Assembly: GCF_008801915.1 (NCBI RefSeq) | Contig: NZ_VZOV01000004.1 | Span: 186,001 to 250,000, forward strand | DNA: 64,000 nt | Origin: Cupriavidus gilardii | Lineage (GTDB): Bacteria; Pseudomonadota; Gammaproteobacteria; Burkholderiales; Burkholderiaceae | Direction: 5' to 3' | Part shown: positions 44,599-52,616 of the stretch, one piece after another | Layout of the letters: every line of letters begins with the position of its first letter | How positions within the stretch are numbered: position 1 is the first letter of the stretch | Position numbers and translations under genes: made by a program | The notes under the pieces: generated by a model | Told to the model about the DNA's origin: nothing | The model's database searches: none | The model's input: the letters and a program-made list of their open reading frames with translations, nothing else

Positions 44599-45135
44599 TC
44601 AAAGCCCGCCAAACGCCCCCAGCCGCTCCCGGTACAGCCGGTAGTTCTCGTCGTCGAAGCAGACGAAGGTCACCTGTTCGATGGTGTCGGCGTCGGCCAG
44701 CGCCTCGCGCACCGCGGCGATCGCGATATCGGCGGCACGTTCGCGCGGAAAGCCGTAGACCCCGGTGCTGATATTGGGGAACGCCAGCGTGCGCAGCCGA
44801 TGCTCGGCCGCGAGCTTGATGCTGCTGCGATAGGCGCTGGCCAGCAGCGCATCCTCGTTGTCGCTGCCGCCGCGCCAGACCGGGCCGACCGCGTGGATCA
44901 CATAGGGCGCCGGCAGCAGGCCGCCGGTCGTGATCACCGCCTCGCCGGTCGGGCAGCCGCCCTGGCGCTCGCGGATCTCGCGGCAGGCCGCCATGATGGA
45001 CGGGCCGCCGGCGCCGTGGATCGCGCCATCGACGCCGCCGCCGCCCAGCAGCCCGCTGTTGGCCGCGTTGACGATGGCATCGACCTCCATCCGCGTGATA
45101 TCGCCGTGCACCACCTGCAAGTGTTCGCCAGCCAT
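44599..45135 (-). CDS. O-acetyl-ADP-ribose deacetylase, macrodomain protein (YmdB type)
   Basis: A 178-residue macrodomain. It has VVHGDITRMEVDAIVNAANSGLLGGGGVDGAIHGAGG, the ADP-ribose-binding signature with the catalytic Asp/Asn pair, and FPNISTGVYGFPRERAADIA in the second loop. It hydrolyses O-acetyl-ADP-ribose and possibly mono-ADP-ribosyl adducts. ATG 45135 is chosen because AAGGAGG precedes it; an in-frame codon 84 bases upstream would add a tail encoded partly by a tandem repeat. Confidence 0.93.
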   Translation of the reverse strand: MAGEHLQVVHGDITRMEVDAIVNAANSGLLGGGGVDGAIHGAGGPSIMAACREIRERQGGCPTGEAVITTGGLLPAPYVIHAVGPVWRGGSDNEDALLASAYRSSIKLAAEHRLRTLAFPNISTGVYGFPRERAADIAIAAVREALADADTIEQVTFVCFDDENYRLYRERLGAFGGL

Positions 45136-45176
45136 GCCTGCCTCCTTGCGCCCGATGCGGGTGGCATCGGATCGAG

Positions 45177-45272
45177 CCTTACACGATTGCGCCCTACACC
45201 GACTGCGTCTTACATCCACTGCGGCTTACATCCACTGCGGCTTACATCAACCGCGGCTTACATCAACCGCGG
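45177..45272 (-). repeat. Six imperfect 16-bp tandem repeats between the macrodomain and alcohol dehydrogenase genes
   Basis: The best units are cttacatccactgcgg (45209 and 45225) and cttacatcaaccgcgg (45241 and 45257); diverged copies start at 45177 and 45193. Paired identical neighbours suggest stepwise duplication. The array fills nearly the whole gap. Confidence 0.88.
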
Positions 45273-45289
45273 CTTGCAGCGGTTGAGCC

Positions 45290-46438
45290 CTACATCGATT
45301 CCGCCAGCATACGCCGGTAGTCGTCGGCGCTGGCCTCCTTCGGATTGGTCTTGTGGCAATGGTCGGCCAGCGCGCCGGCCACGACCTTGTCGAACATCGC
45401 CTCGGTGACGCCCATCGCGGCCAGCCCGGTCGGCAGGCCCAGCCGCGCGGTCATGTCGTACACCGCCTGCGCGACATCGGCGTCGGCCGGCAGATGCATG
45501 GCGCGGCGCAGGCGGCCATAGCGGTCCTCGCGCACGATGCTCGGCGCATCGGCATTGAAGCGCAGCACCGCGGGCATTACCACCGCGTTCAGCGTGCCGT
45601 GATGCAGGCCGGTGCGGCCGTCGATCTTCAGGCCGCCGAGCGGGTGCGACAGCGAATGCACGCAGCCCAGCCCCTTCTGGAACGCCATCGCACCCTGCAT
45701 CGACGCGCTCATCATGTTCAGCCGGGCCTCGCGGTCACTGCCGTCGCGCGTGGCGCGTTCGATATGGGTCCAGGCGCGCTCCAGGCCGTCCAGCGCGATG
45801 CCGTCGGCGGGCGGGTTGAAGGCCGGGGCCAGGAAGGTTTCAATGCAATGGGCGATCGCGTCCATGCCGGTGGCGGCCGTCAGCCCGGGCGGCAGGCCCA
45901 GCGTCAGCTCGGGATCGCAGATGGCCGACCTGGGCAGCAGGTGCCAGGAATGGAAGCCGAGCTTGCGCCCGTCCTCGAGGATGATGATCGCGCCGCGCGC
46001 GACCTCGCTGCCGGTGCCCGAGGTGGTCGGCACCGCGATCAGCGGCGCGGCGCGCTCGGTGATCCTGCCGCTGCCGCCCTCGATGGTGGCGTAGGTGGTC
46101 AGCTCGCCCTCGTGCGTGGCCAGGATCGCGATCCCCTTGGCCAGATCGATCGAGGAGCCGCCGCCCACCGCGATAAGCCCGTCGCAGCCCTCGCTGCGGT
46201 ATTGCGCGGCGGCCTGGCGCACCATCGCCTCGGTGGGGTTCGACGGGGTGTCGTCGAACACGGCCACCGGCAGCCCGGAGAGCGCGTCGATGGCGCGCTG
46301 CGCGATGCCGGCGGCGACCACGCCCTTGTCTGTGACCAGCAGCGGCCGGCGGATGCCGATGCGCTCGCATTCGGACTTCAGCAGCTTGACCGCGCCGAAA
46401 TCGAGATGGATATGGGTCAGGTAATAGATAAAGGCCAT
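45290..46438 (-). CDS. Iron-containing alcohol dehydrogenase
   Basis: A 382-residue group III alcohol dehydrogenase. The NAD loop is GGGSSIDLAKG (92-102). Metal ligands fit D193, H197 (TGMDAIAHCIE), H261 (HSLSHPLGG) and H280 (GLHHGTLNA). PTTSGTGSEVARGAII is the second signature. It oxidises a primary alcohol or reduces an aldehyde; substrate unknown. ATG 46438 fits the family start MAFIYYLTHIHLDFG; in-frame codons upstream are not conserved. It is divergent from an alpha/beta hydrolase gene across 255 bases containing a GAACG-type site. Confidence 0.93.
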   Translation of the reverse strand: MAFIYYLTHIHLDFGAVKLLKSECERIGIRRPLLVTDKGVVAAGIAQRAIDALSGLPVAVFDDTPSNPTEAMVRQAAAQYRSEGCDGLIAVGGGSSIDLAKGIAILATHEGELTTYATIEGGSGRITERAAPLIAVPTTSGTGSEVARGAIIILEDGRKLGFHSWHLLPRSAICDPELTLGLPPGLTAATGMDAIAHCIETFLAPAFNPPADGIALDGLERAWTHIERATRDGSDREARLNMMSASMQGAMAFQKGLGCVHSLSHPLGGLKIDGRTGLHHGTLNAVVMPAVLRFNADAPSIVREDRYGRLRRAMHLPADADVAQAVYDMTARLGLPTGLAAMGVTEAMFDKVVAGALADHCHKTNPKEASADDYRRMLAESM

Positions 46439-46644
46439 CGTGCTTGTCTCCGTGATTGTTATGTGGGCGAGGGCGCGCGGGTGGCGGCTGACGGATGCGT
46501 GCCATGCCGGCGCGGCGGTGCAGAGCCGGGCCCGGACGATTGTCGCAGCGTTTTCAATCGGGTGGGGAGGGGGCAAACGCGGTGTCGCATTGCCACATTT
46601 TCCACGCCGATATGCCCACAAAGCGCTGGCATCATACTAAAATC

Positions 46645-46656
46645 GAACGCTCGTTC
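46645..46656. promoter_or_regulatory. GAACG-N2-CGTTC operator candidate upstream of the alpha/beta hydrolase gene
   Basis: GAACGCTCGTTC has perfect 5-bp arms. It lies 38 bases upstream of the hydrolase ATG and 206 upstream of the alcohol dehydrogenase start. It is the same motif as at the fadB promoter. Confidence 0.55.
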
Positions 46657-46693
46657 ACAATTCGAACTTCACCGGAATTCCAGCGCGCAGGCC

Positions 46694-47758
46694 ATGGCCG
46701 TACCGCGTGCACCGCATCGCTTCATGTCAGCCGTCCCGTCCGCGTTCCCCGCGCCCTCCGCGTCATCGCTGCCGCCCGGCATGCCGGCGCAGCCGCTCGA
46801 TCCGCAGATCGCGCAGCTGCTCGACATGGTGGCGCGCGCCAAGCGGCCGCCGCTGCATCATCTGGAGCCGGCCGACGCGAAGATCGCCTACGAGAAGAGC
46901 GCGCTGATCCTGGACGTGGCGCCCGCGCCGGTGCACAGCGTCGAGGACATGACGGTACCGGCGCGCGACGGCCATCCGATTCCGGTACGGCTCTATGCGC
47001 CGCGCGAGGCCAGCTGGGCCGACCCGTTGCCGCTGCTGCTGTACTTCCATGGCGGCGGCTTCACGGTGGGCAGCATCGCCACGCACGAGCCGCTGTGCCG
47101 GCTGCTGTGCGCGCGTGCCGATGCGATGGTGCTGTCGGTCGACTACCGGCTCGGACCGCAATGGAAATTCCCCACGGCCGTCGACGATGCGTTCGACGTG
47201 CTGCACTGGGTCTTCGAGCAGGCGCCGCGGCTGGGCGTGGATGCGAATCGCATTGCGCTGGGCGGTGATAGCGCCGGCGGCACGCTGGCGGCGGCCTGCG
47301 CGGTCGAGGCGCGCGACCGCGGCCTCGCGCCCGTGCTGCAGATGCTGCTGTATCCCGGCACTAGTGCGCGCCAGGACACGCCGTCGCAGCGGGCGCTGGC
47401 CGACGGCTATCTGTTGACCGCGTCGATGATCCAATGGTTCTTCGCGCAGTATCTGGACCGCGAGCAGAGCCGCGACGACTGGCGCTTTGCGCCGCTCGAC
47501 GGCGGCGGCAGCGGTGCGGATGTGGCCGGGTGCTGTCCGGCCTGGATCGCGGTGGCGGGCTACGATCCGCTGCACGACGAAGGCGTCGCGTATGCCGGCA
47601 AGCTGCGCGCCGCGGGCGTGCCGGCAGAAGTGGCGGACTACCCCGGCATGATCCATGATTTCTTCAAGCTGGGACGCTTCGTCCCGGCAGTGGCGCGCGC
47701 GCATGACGATGCCGTGCGCGCGTTGCGGACGGCCTTCGGCACCGCGCCGCCCATCTAG
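46694..47758 (+). CDS. Alpha/beta hydrolase of the hormone-sensitive lipase family
   Basis: A 354-residue carboxylesterase. The oxyanion motif is YFHGGGFTVGS, the nucleophile elbow GGDSAGG, with Asp in YDPLHDEG and His in GMIHDFF completing the triad. The N-terminal 75 residues (DPQIAQLLDMVARAKRPPLHHLEP) form the usual cap. Start at ATG 46694 or 46724 is uncertain. It hydrolyses short or medium acyl esters. The GAACG-type site just upstream suggests control with the beta-oxidation genes, so it may release fatty acids from esters. Confidence 0.92.
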   Translation: MAVPRAPHRFMSAVPSAFPAPSASSLPPGMPAQPLDPQIAQLLDMVARAKRPPLHHLEPADAKIAYEKSALILDVAPAPVHSVEDMTVPARDGHPIPVRLYAPREASWADPLPLLLYFHGGGFTVGSIATHEPLCRLLCARADAMVLSVDYRLGPQWKFPTAVDDAFDVLHWVFEQAPRLGVDANRIALGGDSAGGTLAAACAVEARDRGLAPVLQMLLYPGTSARQDTPSQRALADGYLLTASMIQWFFAQYLDREQSRDDWRFAPLDGGGSGADVAGCCPAWIAVAGYDPLHDEGVAYAGKLRAAGVPAEVADYPGMIHDFFKLGRFVPAVARAHDDAVRALRTAFGTAPPI

Positions 47759-47861
47759 GGCCGCGCTCGATGCCAAGCCAAGGCGGTCGCAGAACCCCGG
47801 TTTTTTCAGGCAATCCACGAGTACCCGAGCAGTACCTTGTAGCAACAGGAGACGACTACAG

Positions 47862-48848
47862 ATGCAACGCCGCCACTTCCTCGCCCGCGCGGGCGCCATC
47901 GCCGCCGCCGCGGTAACCGGCCTGGCCGCCACCCCCGCGGCCCACGCCCAGGCGGACAATTTCCCGCAGAAGCCGATCCGCCTCATCATCGGCTATACCG
48001 CGGGCGGTTCCACCGATATCCCGTTCCGCGTGCTCGCGGAGAACGCCTCGAAGATCCTGGGCCAGCCGGTGATCGTCGAGAACAAGCCCGGTGCCGGCGG
48101 CGTGCTGCCGGCGCAGATGATGCAGGCCACGCCGCCCGACGGCTATACGCTGGCGCAGATCCCGCTGCCGGTGTTCCGCCTGCCGTACACGACCAAGATC
48201 AACTGGGACCCGGTCAAGGACCTGACCTATGTGATCAACCTGGCCGGCTATGCGTTCGGCCTGGTCGTGCCGGCCGATTCGCCGATCAAGACGATGCAGG
48301 AGTACATCGCCTACGCCAAGGCCAATCCCGGCAAGCTGACCTACGGCACGCCCGGCTCGATGACGACGCTGCATCTGACGATGGAAGAGCTGGCGATGAA
48401 GCAGAACGTCCAGTTCTCGCACATCCCGTTCAAGGGCAATTCCGAGTCGATGCAGGCGCTGCTGGGCGGCCACGTGATGTCGGTGGCCGACACGCCGGCC
48501 TGGGCGCCGTACGTCGAGCAGGGCCGCCTGCGCCTGCTGTCGGTGTGGGGCGACAAGCGTTCGCCGCGCTTCCCCAATGTGCCGACGCTCAAGGAGCTGG
48601 GCCTGGGCATCGTGCAGACCTCGCCGTTCGGCCTGGCCGCGCCCAAGGGCACCGACCCGAAGATCGTCAAGAAGCTGCATGACGCGTTCAAGCAGGCGAT
48701 GGAGATGCCGAACTACCGCGAGTCGCTGGCCAAGTTCGACATGGAGCCGTTCTACATGAACAGCGAGCAGTACGCGAAGTTCGCGGCCGATACGGTCAGG
48801 AAGGAAAAGGCGATCATCGAGAAGCTGGGCCTGGCTCGGCCGCAGTAA
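47862..48848 (+). CDS. Bug/TctC-family tripartite tricarboxylate transporter binding protein
   Basis: A 328-residue periplasmic binding protein with an N-terminal RR-containing signal (MQRRHFLARAGAIAAAAVTG, cleaved near AHAQ). The mature protein starts FPQKPIRLIIGYTAGGSTDIPFR and contains KPGAGGVLPAQMMQ and VQFSHIPFKGNSESMQALLGGHV, all standard for Bug proteins. No TctA or TctB genes are adjacent, as is common for the expanded Bug families of Burkholderiales. It probably binds a carboxylate. A terminator is not obvious; a paired REP element follows. Confidence 0.93.
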   Translation: MQRRHFLARAGAIAAAAVTGLAATPAAHAQADNFPQKPIRLIIGYTAGGSTDIPFRVLAENASKILGQPVIVENKPGAGGVLPAQMMQATPPDGYTLAQIPLPVFRLPYTTKINWDPVKDLTYVINLAGYAFGLVVPADSPIKTMQEYIAYAKANPGKLTYGTPGSMTTLHLTMEELAMKQNVQFSHIPFKGNSESMQALLGGHVMSVADTPAWAPYVEQGRLRLLSVWGDKRSPRFPNVPTLKELGLGIVQTSPFGLAAPKGTDPKIVKKLHDAFKQAMEMPNYRESLAKFDMEPFYMNSEQYAKFAADTVRKEKAIIEKLGLARPQ

Positions 48849-48897
48849 GCCGCGGCAGCAATATGCGCGCTGGCCCTCGCCGAGGGCCGTTGATCCC

Positions 48898-48990
48898 GTC
48901 GTCCCCGCGCAGGCGGGGACCCAGTGGCTTGCCTCGCCACGCGGAAATGGGAAAAGCCGCTGGGCCCCCGCATTCGCGGGGGCGACGAAT
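48898..48990. repeat. Pair of inverted REP elements (BIME-like)
   Basis: GTCCCCGC-N4-GCGGGGAC at 48901-48920 and GCCCCCGC-N4-GCGGGGGC at 48964-48983 are oppositely oriented, with matching flanks (cccagtggctt and its inverse). The pair lies between the Bug gene and the thioesterase gene. Confidence 0.85.
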
Positions 48991-49021
48991 TCCCGGACGC
49001 TGTCTTACCCGAGGACCCCGC

Positions 49022-49459
49022 ATGGCCAAGGAAGAATATCGCCACAGCATGCCGCTGCGCGTGCGCTGGGCCGAGGTCGATCCGCAGTCGATCGTCTTCA
49101 ACGCGCATTACCTGACCTATTGCGATATCTGCGTGACCGAGTACTGGCGCGCGGTCGGTATCCGCTATCCCGAGGACGTGCTGCACGCGCATGGCGTGGA
49201 CATGTACGTCGTCAAGTCGACGCTGGAGTACCACGGCTCGGCGCGCTTCGACGACATGCTCGACATCCGCGGCCGCATCGCGCGCATCGGCCGCTCCAGC
49301 ATGCTGTTCCGCGTCGAGATGTACCGCGGCGACGAGCATTTGATCACCGGCGAGATCGTCTACGTCTGCGCCGATCCGGCGACGCAGCGTTCGGCGCCGG
49401 TGCCGGCGGCCGTGCGCGAGGCGATCGTCGCGTACGAGACGGTGGCGCCGGAGCAGTAA
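49022..49459 (+). CDS. YbgC/4-hydroxybenzoyl-CoA thioesterase-type hotdog protein
   Basis: A 145-residue thioesterase. RVRWAEVDPQSIVFNAHYLTYCD carries the family pattern with the catalytic Asp, and EYHGSARFDDMLDIRGRIARIG the beta-sheet core. It hydrolyses acyl-CoA or acyl-ACP thioesters; the chain type is unknown. It is not part of tol-pal here. A REP pair lies upstream, so it probably has its own promoter or reads through from the Bug gene. Confidence 0.9.
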   Translation: MAKEEYRHSMPLRVRWAEVDPQSIVFNAHYLTYCDICVTEYWRAVGIRYPEDVLHAHGVDMYVVKSTLEYHGSARFDDMLDIRGRIARIGRSSMLFRVEMYRGDEHLITGEIVYVCADPATQRSAPVPAAVREAIVAYETVAPEQ

Positions 49460-49578
49460 GCCTGCCCATCTCGACAAGATGACGGGCCGCGGCACGGGCC
49501 ACCCCCGCGTCCCCTGAAAGATCGGCGCGACGCGAGTATCATGCCGATCCTCGCCAACCGACGCGTCATCCTTTCATC

Positions 49579-50007
49579 ATGACCCTCACCGTTCGCCTGC
49601 TGCCCTGGTCCGAAGCGCGCGAGACCGCGCGCGCGATCCGCTATGCCGTATTCGTCGAAGAGCAGGGCGTACCGGTCGAACTCGAATGGGACGAATGGGA
49701 CGAGCCGAGCTGGCATGCGATTGCCTATGACGCGCAGGGCGTCGCGGTGGCAACGGGCCGGCTGCTGCCCGACGGCCATATCGGCCGCATGGCGGTGCTG
49801 GCCGGCGCGCGCGGCACCGGCGTCGGCGCCCGCGTGCTCGATGCGCTGATGGCCAAGGCCGAGGCACTCGGCTATCCCGAACTGGTGCTCAACGCGCAGT
49901 CGCATGCGGCGCCGTTCTACGCGCGCGTCGGCTTCCAGCAGGTCGGCGAGCCGTTCGAGGAAGCGGGCATTCCCCATATCGAGATGCGCAAGCGGCTGCG
50001 GGGCTAG
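49579..50007 (+). CDS. GNAT-family N-acetyltransferase
   Basis: A 142-residue GNAT protein. RYAVFVEEQGVPVELEWDEWDE is the ElaA-like N-terminal pattern, IGRMAVLAGARGTGVGARVLDALM is the acetyl-CoA-binding segment with the RGTGVG loop, and LNAQSHAAPFYARVGFQQVGEPFEEAGIPHIEM ends the fold. Substrate unknown. An MFS gene follows after 127 bases that contain short agcgtcgct repeats (about 50029-50058). Confidence 0.9.
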   Translation: MTLTVRLLPWSEARETARAIRYAVFVEEQGVPVELEWDEWDEPSWHAIAYDAQGVAVATGRLLPDGHIGRMAVLAGARGTGVGARVLDALMAKAEALGYPELVLNAQSHAAPFYARVGFQQVGEPFEEAGIPHIEMRKRLRG

Positions 50008-50134
50008 CCTCCAAGGGCGCGAGACGCTCGAGCGTCGCTCTAGCGTCGCTCGCGCGTCAGCCATCGGCCGACGGCCGCGGCGGCGGCGGTATGAGACCAT
50101 GCATGGCCATACCGCGCCGTACCCACCGTTTCGC

Positions 50135-51358
50135 ATGAACGACCTGTCCACCGATCTGCCGCGGCCGTCCGCTTCGTCGCAGCCGCATTCCCCCGCACCG
50201 GCCGATCCGCCGCCGGTGCGCACCGCGCCGGCCACCTGGGCCACGATGGCGCTGTTCTTCGTCAATGGCGCGACCTTCGCCACCTGGGGCGTCCATATTC
50301 CAACGATCAAGGCGCGCTTCGGCCTGTCCGATGCCGTGCTGTCGATGGCGATGCTGGCGGTGGCCTTCGGCGCCATCGTCGCGATGGGTCCGGTGGGCCG
50401 CTGGATCTCGCGGGTTGGCAGCACGCGCGCCTGCATGTCGGGCGGCGTGGCCTATGGCGTGGCCACCATCGCGATCCTGGCGATGCCGCATTTCTACGCG
50501 CTGGTGCCCGCGCTGATCGCGTTCGGCATGGCCAGCGCCGTGTTCGACGTCGCGATGAACGCGCAGGCCGCCACGGTCGAATCCCGGCGCCACAAGCCGA
50601 TCATGTCCGCGTTGCACGGCATGTTCAGCCTCGGCGGCATGGTCGGCGCGGCCGTTGGCGGGCTGTTGCTGTCGCTGCAGGTTCCACCGCTGGAGCACGC
50701 AATCGGCATGGCGCTGCTGACCGCCGGCGTGGGGCTGGCCTCGAAGCGCTGGCTGCTGCCCGACCATCCGACCGCGCCGCACGCCGACAAGGGGCACGAC
50801 CATGCGGGCCGGGCACTGTGGCTGCTGGGTTTGATGGCGTTTCTCGGGCTGGTGGGCGAGGGGGCGATGTACGACTGGACCAGCGTCTACATGCGCGAGA
50901 TCGCGCAGGCGCCGATCGCCTGGATCAGCTTCGGGTATGCGGCCTTCTCGGGCGGCATGGCGATCGGCCGCTTCACCGGCGATCTGGCGCGGGCGCGCTG
51001 GAGCGACGCCGGCACGCTGACGGCCAGCGCCTGGCTGGCTTTCGTCGGCATCAGCCTCGCGCTGCTGTGGCCCGCGCCCTGGGCGAGCCTGCTGGGCTTC
51101 GCGATGATGGGCCTGGGGGCGGCCAATATGGTGCCGATCTTCTTCGTCGCGGCGTCGCGGCTGCCCGGGGTGCCCCCGGCCGAGGGCATCTCGCGCGTGG
51201 CACGCTTTGGCTATATCGGGCTGATGCTGGGGCCGGTGATGATCGGCGGCGTCGCGCATGCCAGCGATCTGCGCTATGGGCTCGGCCTGGTGGCGCTGAC
51301 GATGGGATGGATCGCGCTGGCTGGGGCGCGCACGGTGCGGCGCTATCTTGCCGCCTGA
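50135..51358 (+). CDS. MFS transporter
   Basis: A 407-residue protein with a Ser/Pro-rich N-terminal tail (to about 32) and twelve hydrophobic segments. The first helix is TMALFFVNGATFATWGVHIPTIKARFGLSD, followed by GRWISRVGSTRACMSGG, resembling the MFS loop 2-3 motif. MNAQAATVESRRHKPIMSALHGMFSLGGMVGA matches the YbjJ-like group. Function is probably export or import of a small metabolite. ATG 50098 is an alternative start. It converges on the NRDE protein gene with a 27-base gap. Confidence 0.9.
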   Translation: MNDLSTDLPRPSASSQPHSPAPADPPPVRTAPATWATMALFFVNGATFATWGVHIPTIKARFGLSDAVLSMAMLAVAFGAIVAMGPVGRWISRVGSTRACMSGGVAYGVATIAILAMPHFYALVPALIAFGMASAVFDVAMNAQAATVESRRHKPIMSALHGMFSLGGMVGAAVGGLLLSLQVPPLEHAIGMALLTAGVGLASKRWLLPDHPTAPHADKGHDHAGRALWLLGLMAFLGLVGEGAMYDWTSVYMREIAQAPIAWISFGYAAFSGGMAIGRFTGDLARARWSDAGTLTASAWLAFVGISLALLWPAPWASLLGFAMMGLGAANMVPIFFVAASRLPGVPPAEGISRVARFGYIGLMLGPVMIGGVAHASDLRYGLGLVALTMGWIALAGARTVRRYLAA

Positions 51359-51385
51359 CAGCGCAGACACCGCGACCGCTGGACT

Positions 51386-52228
51386 TTAGCGCGGCGCCGG
51401 AATCGTGCCCGCGCTGCTGACCACGTTCATCTGGCCCTGGTACGAGACCTCGCCGATCGGTCCGGACGCATCGAAGCTGCGCTCGCTCAGGTCGAAGCGG
51501 CCATCGTGGCGTACGCGCAGCACCGTGCTGGCGCGCGTCCCGTAAGACGGCGAACGGATAAAGGCCGACGACAGCAGCTTTTCCCATTCGGGCGCGACGC
51601 CGGTCTGCGGCAGCTCGAAATCGCAGGCCTGGCGGGTATCGGCCAGCAGCGCCAGATAGGGCTCGACGCTGGCATGGGGCGCGCCGGTGTCGGCGGCCAG
51701 CGTCTCGGCCAGCGCGCCGACGCGGCTGCGCACCTTGGGCCACGGCGTGTCGAGCAGCGCGTTCGACAGCCCGTACAGGCCGGGCTTGAGCCGCTGCGGG
51801 GCGCCATCGGGCGAGCGGTTGCTGTACCACCACAGCGCGTCGAGATCGCCCGCGAGCAGGTTGAAGCCGTTGTAGGCGCCGGGGCTGCGGATGCCGGCGC
51901 CGCGCGCGAGATCGCCGACGTATTGTTCGGGCGACGCCTCGCCGCGCAGGAAGCCGGCCACCAGTTCGCCGCGCGAGCGGGCATCGGTGCGTTTCTCGGA
52001 AGGCGCGCGGTAATTGGTCAGCGCGGCAAAGCGACCGCCCGCGGTCACGCCCATCCAGGTGCCCGGCTCGCCGATCACGTCCGCCTGGTCGCGGCCGGCC
52101 AGCACCTCGGGCGCGTCGTCCCACCAGTGCGCCGGTGCCGCCGGGCGGACATAGAATTCATCGCGATTGGCCGCGACCACCAGCGCATAGTCGGGGTGGG
52201 CCTGCCAGGCGACGAGGATCAAACACAT
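51386..52228 (-). CDS. NRDE family (TANGO2-like) protein
   Basis: A 280-residue protein with the hallmark MCLILVAWQAHPDYALVVAANRDEF (Cys2 after the initiator Met and the NRDE motif) and WMGVTAGGRFAALTNYR. The Cys2 position recalls N-terminal nucleophile hydrolases, but activity is unproven; the human relative TANGO2 is linked to heme and lipid handling. It is the distal gene of a minus-strand group after ygfZ and the DUF4936 gene, with 48 bases to the latter. Confidence 0.93.
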   Translation of the reverse strand: MCLILVAWQAHPDYALVVAANRDEFYVRPAAPAHWWDDAPEVLAGRDQADVIGEPGTWMGVTAGGRFAALTNYRAPSEKRTDARSRGELVAGFLRGEASPEQYVGDLARGAGIRSPGAYNGFNLLAGDLDALWWYSNRSPDGAPQRLKPGLYGLSNALLDTPWPKVRSRVGALAETLAADTGAPHASVEPYLALLADTRQACDFELPQTGVAPEWEKLLSSAFIRSPSYGTRASTVLRVRHDGRFDLSERSFDASGPIGEVSYQGQMNVVSSAGTIPAPR

Positions 52229-52276
52229 AAGCCATTCCTTGTTGCGGGCCGCCGCATCGCTGTGGGCGGCACCGCG

Positions 52277-52567
52277 CTACAACAGGTCCAGGTCGACGAA
52301 GCGTTCGACCTGGCGCTCGCCTTCGAGCCAGTGCTGCAAACCGCTTTGCCGCCACAGGCCGTCGAGCGTCGCATCGAAGGCCGGTGGCACGTCGGCGTAG
52401 GCCTCCATCCAGGTCTGCAGGCCGGCGCGGGTTTCGGGCCTGCGCATCAGCGTACCACCGATCCCGGTGGCTTCGGCCACCGTGGCCATCCACCGGTGCC
52501 AGTGCGGCAGCGCCTCGGCGGCATCCTGCTCGCGCACGCGGAAGTAGACGAACAGGTGCTCGCTCAT
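52277..52567 (-). CDS. DUF4936 family protein
   Basis: A 96-residue protein beginning MSEHLFVYFRVREQDAAEALPHW, with a ferredoxin-like alpha/beta pattern, GGTLMRRPETRAGLQTWMEAYADVP and an acidic end FVDLDLL. This matches the small DUF4936 proteins found beside ygfZ in betaproteobacteria. Function unknown. The start at 52567 has AAGGAGAC immediately upstream. It lies 49 bases downstream of ygfZ, so cotranscription is likely. Confidence 0.85.
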   Translation of the reverse strand: MSEHLFVYFRVREQDAAEALPHWHRWMATVAEATGIGGTLMRRPETRAGLQTWMEAYADVPPAFDATLDGLWRQSGLQHWLEGERQVERFVDLDLL

Positions 52568-52616
52568 CGTGGCGTCTCCTTGCGGCGTCTTGCTGCGGGC
52601 CGTGGGAAGGCCGGCC

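Noticed and set aside
45177..45272. Possible CRISPR array
   Set aside because: Units of 16 bp are directly adjacent without spacers and no cas genes are near; it is a simple tandem repeat.
45353..46693. Apparent N-terminal extension of the HSL-type hydrolase
   Set aside because: It runs antisense through the alcohol dehydrogenase gene and past the GAACG site; the family starts near 46694.
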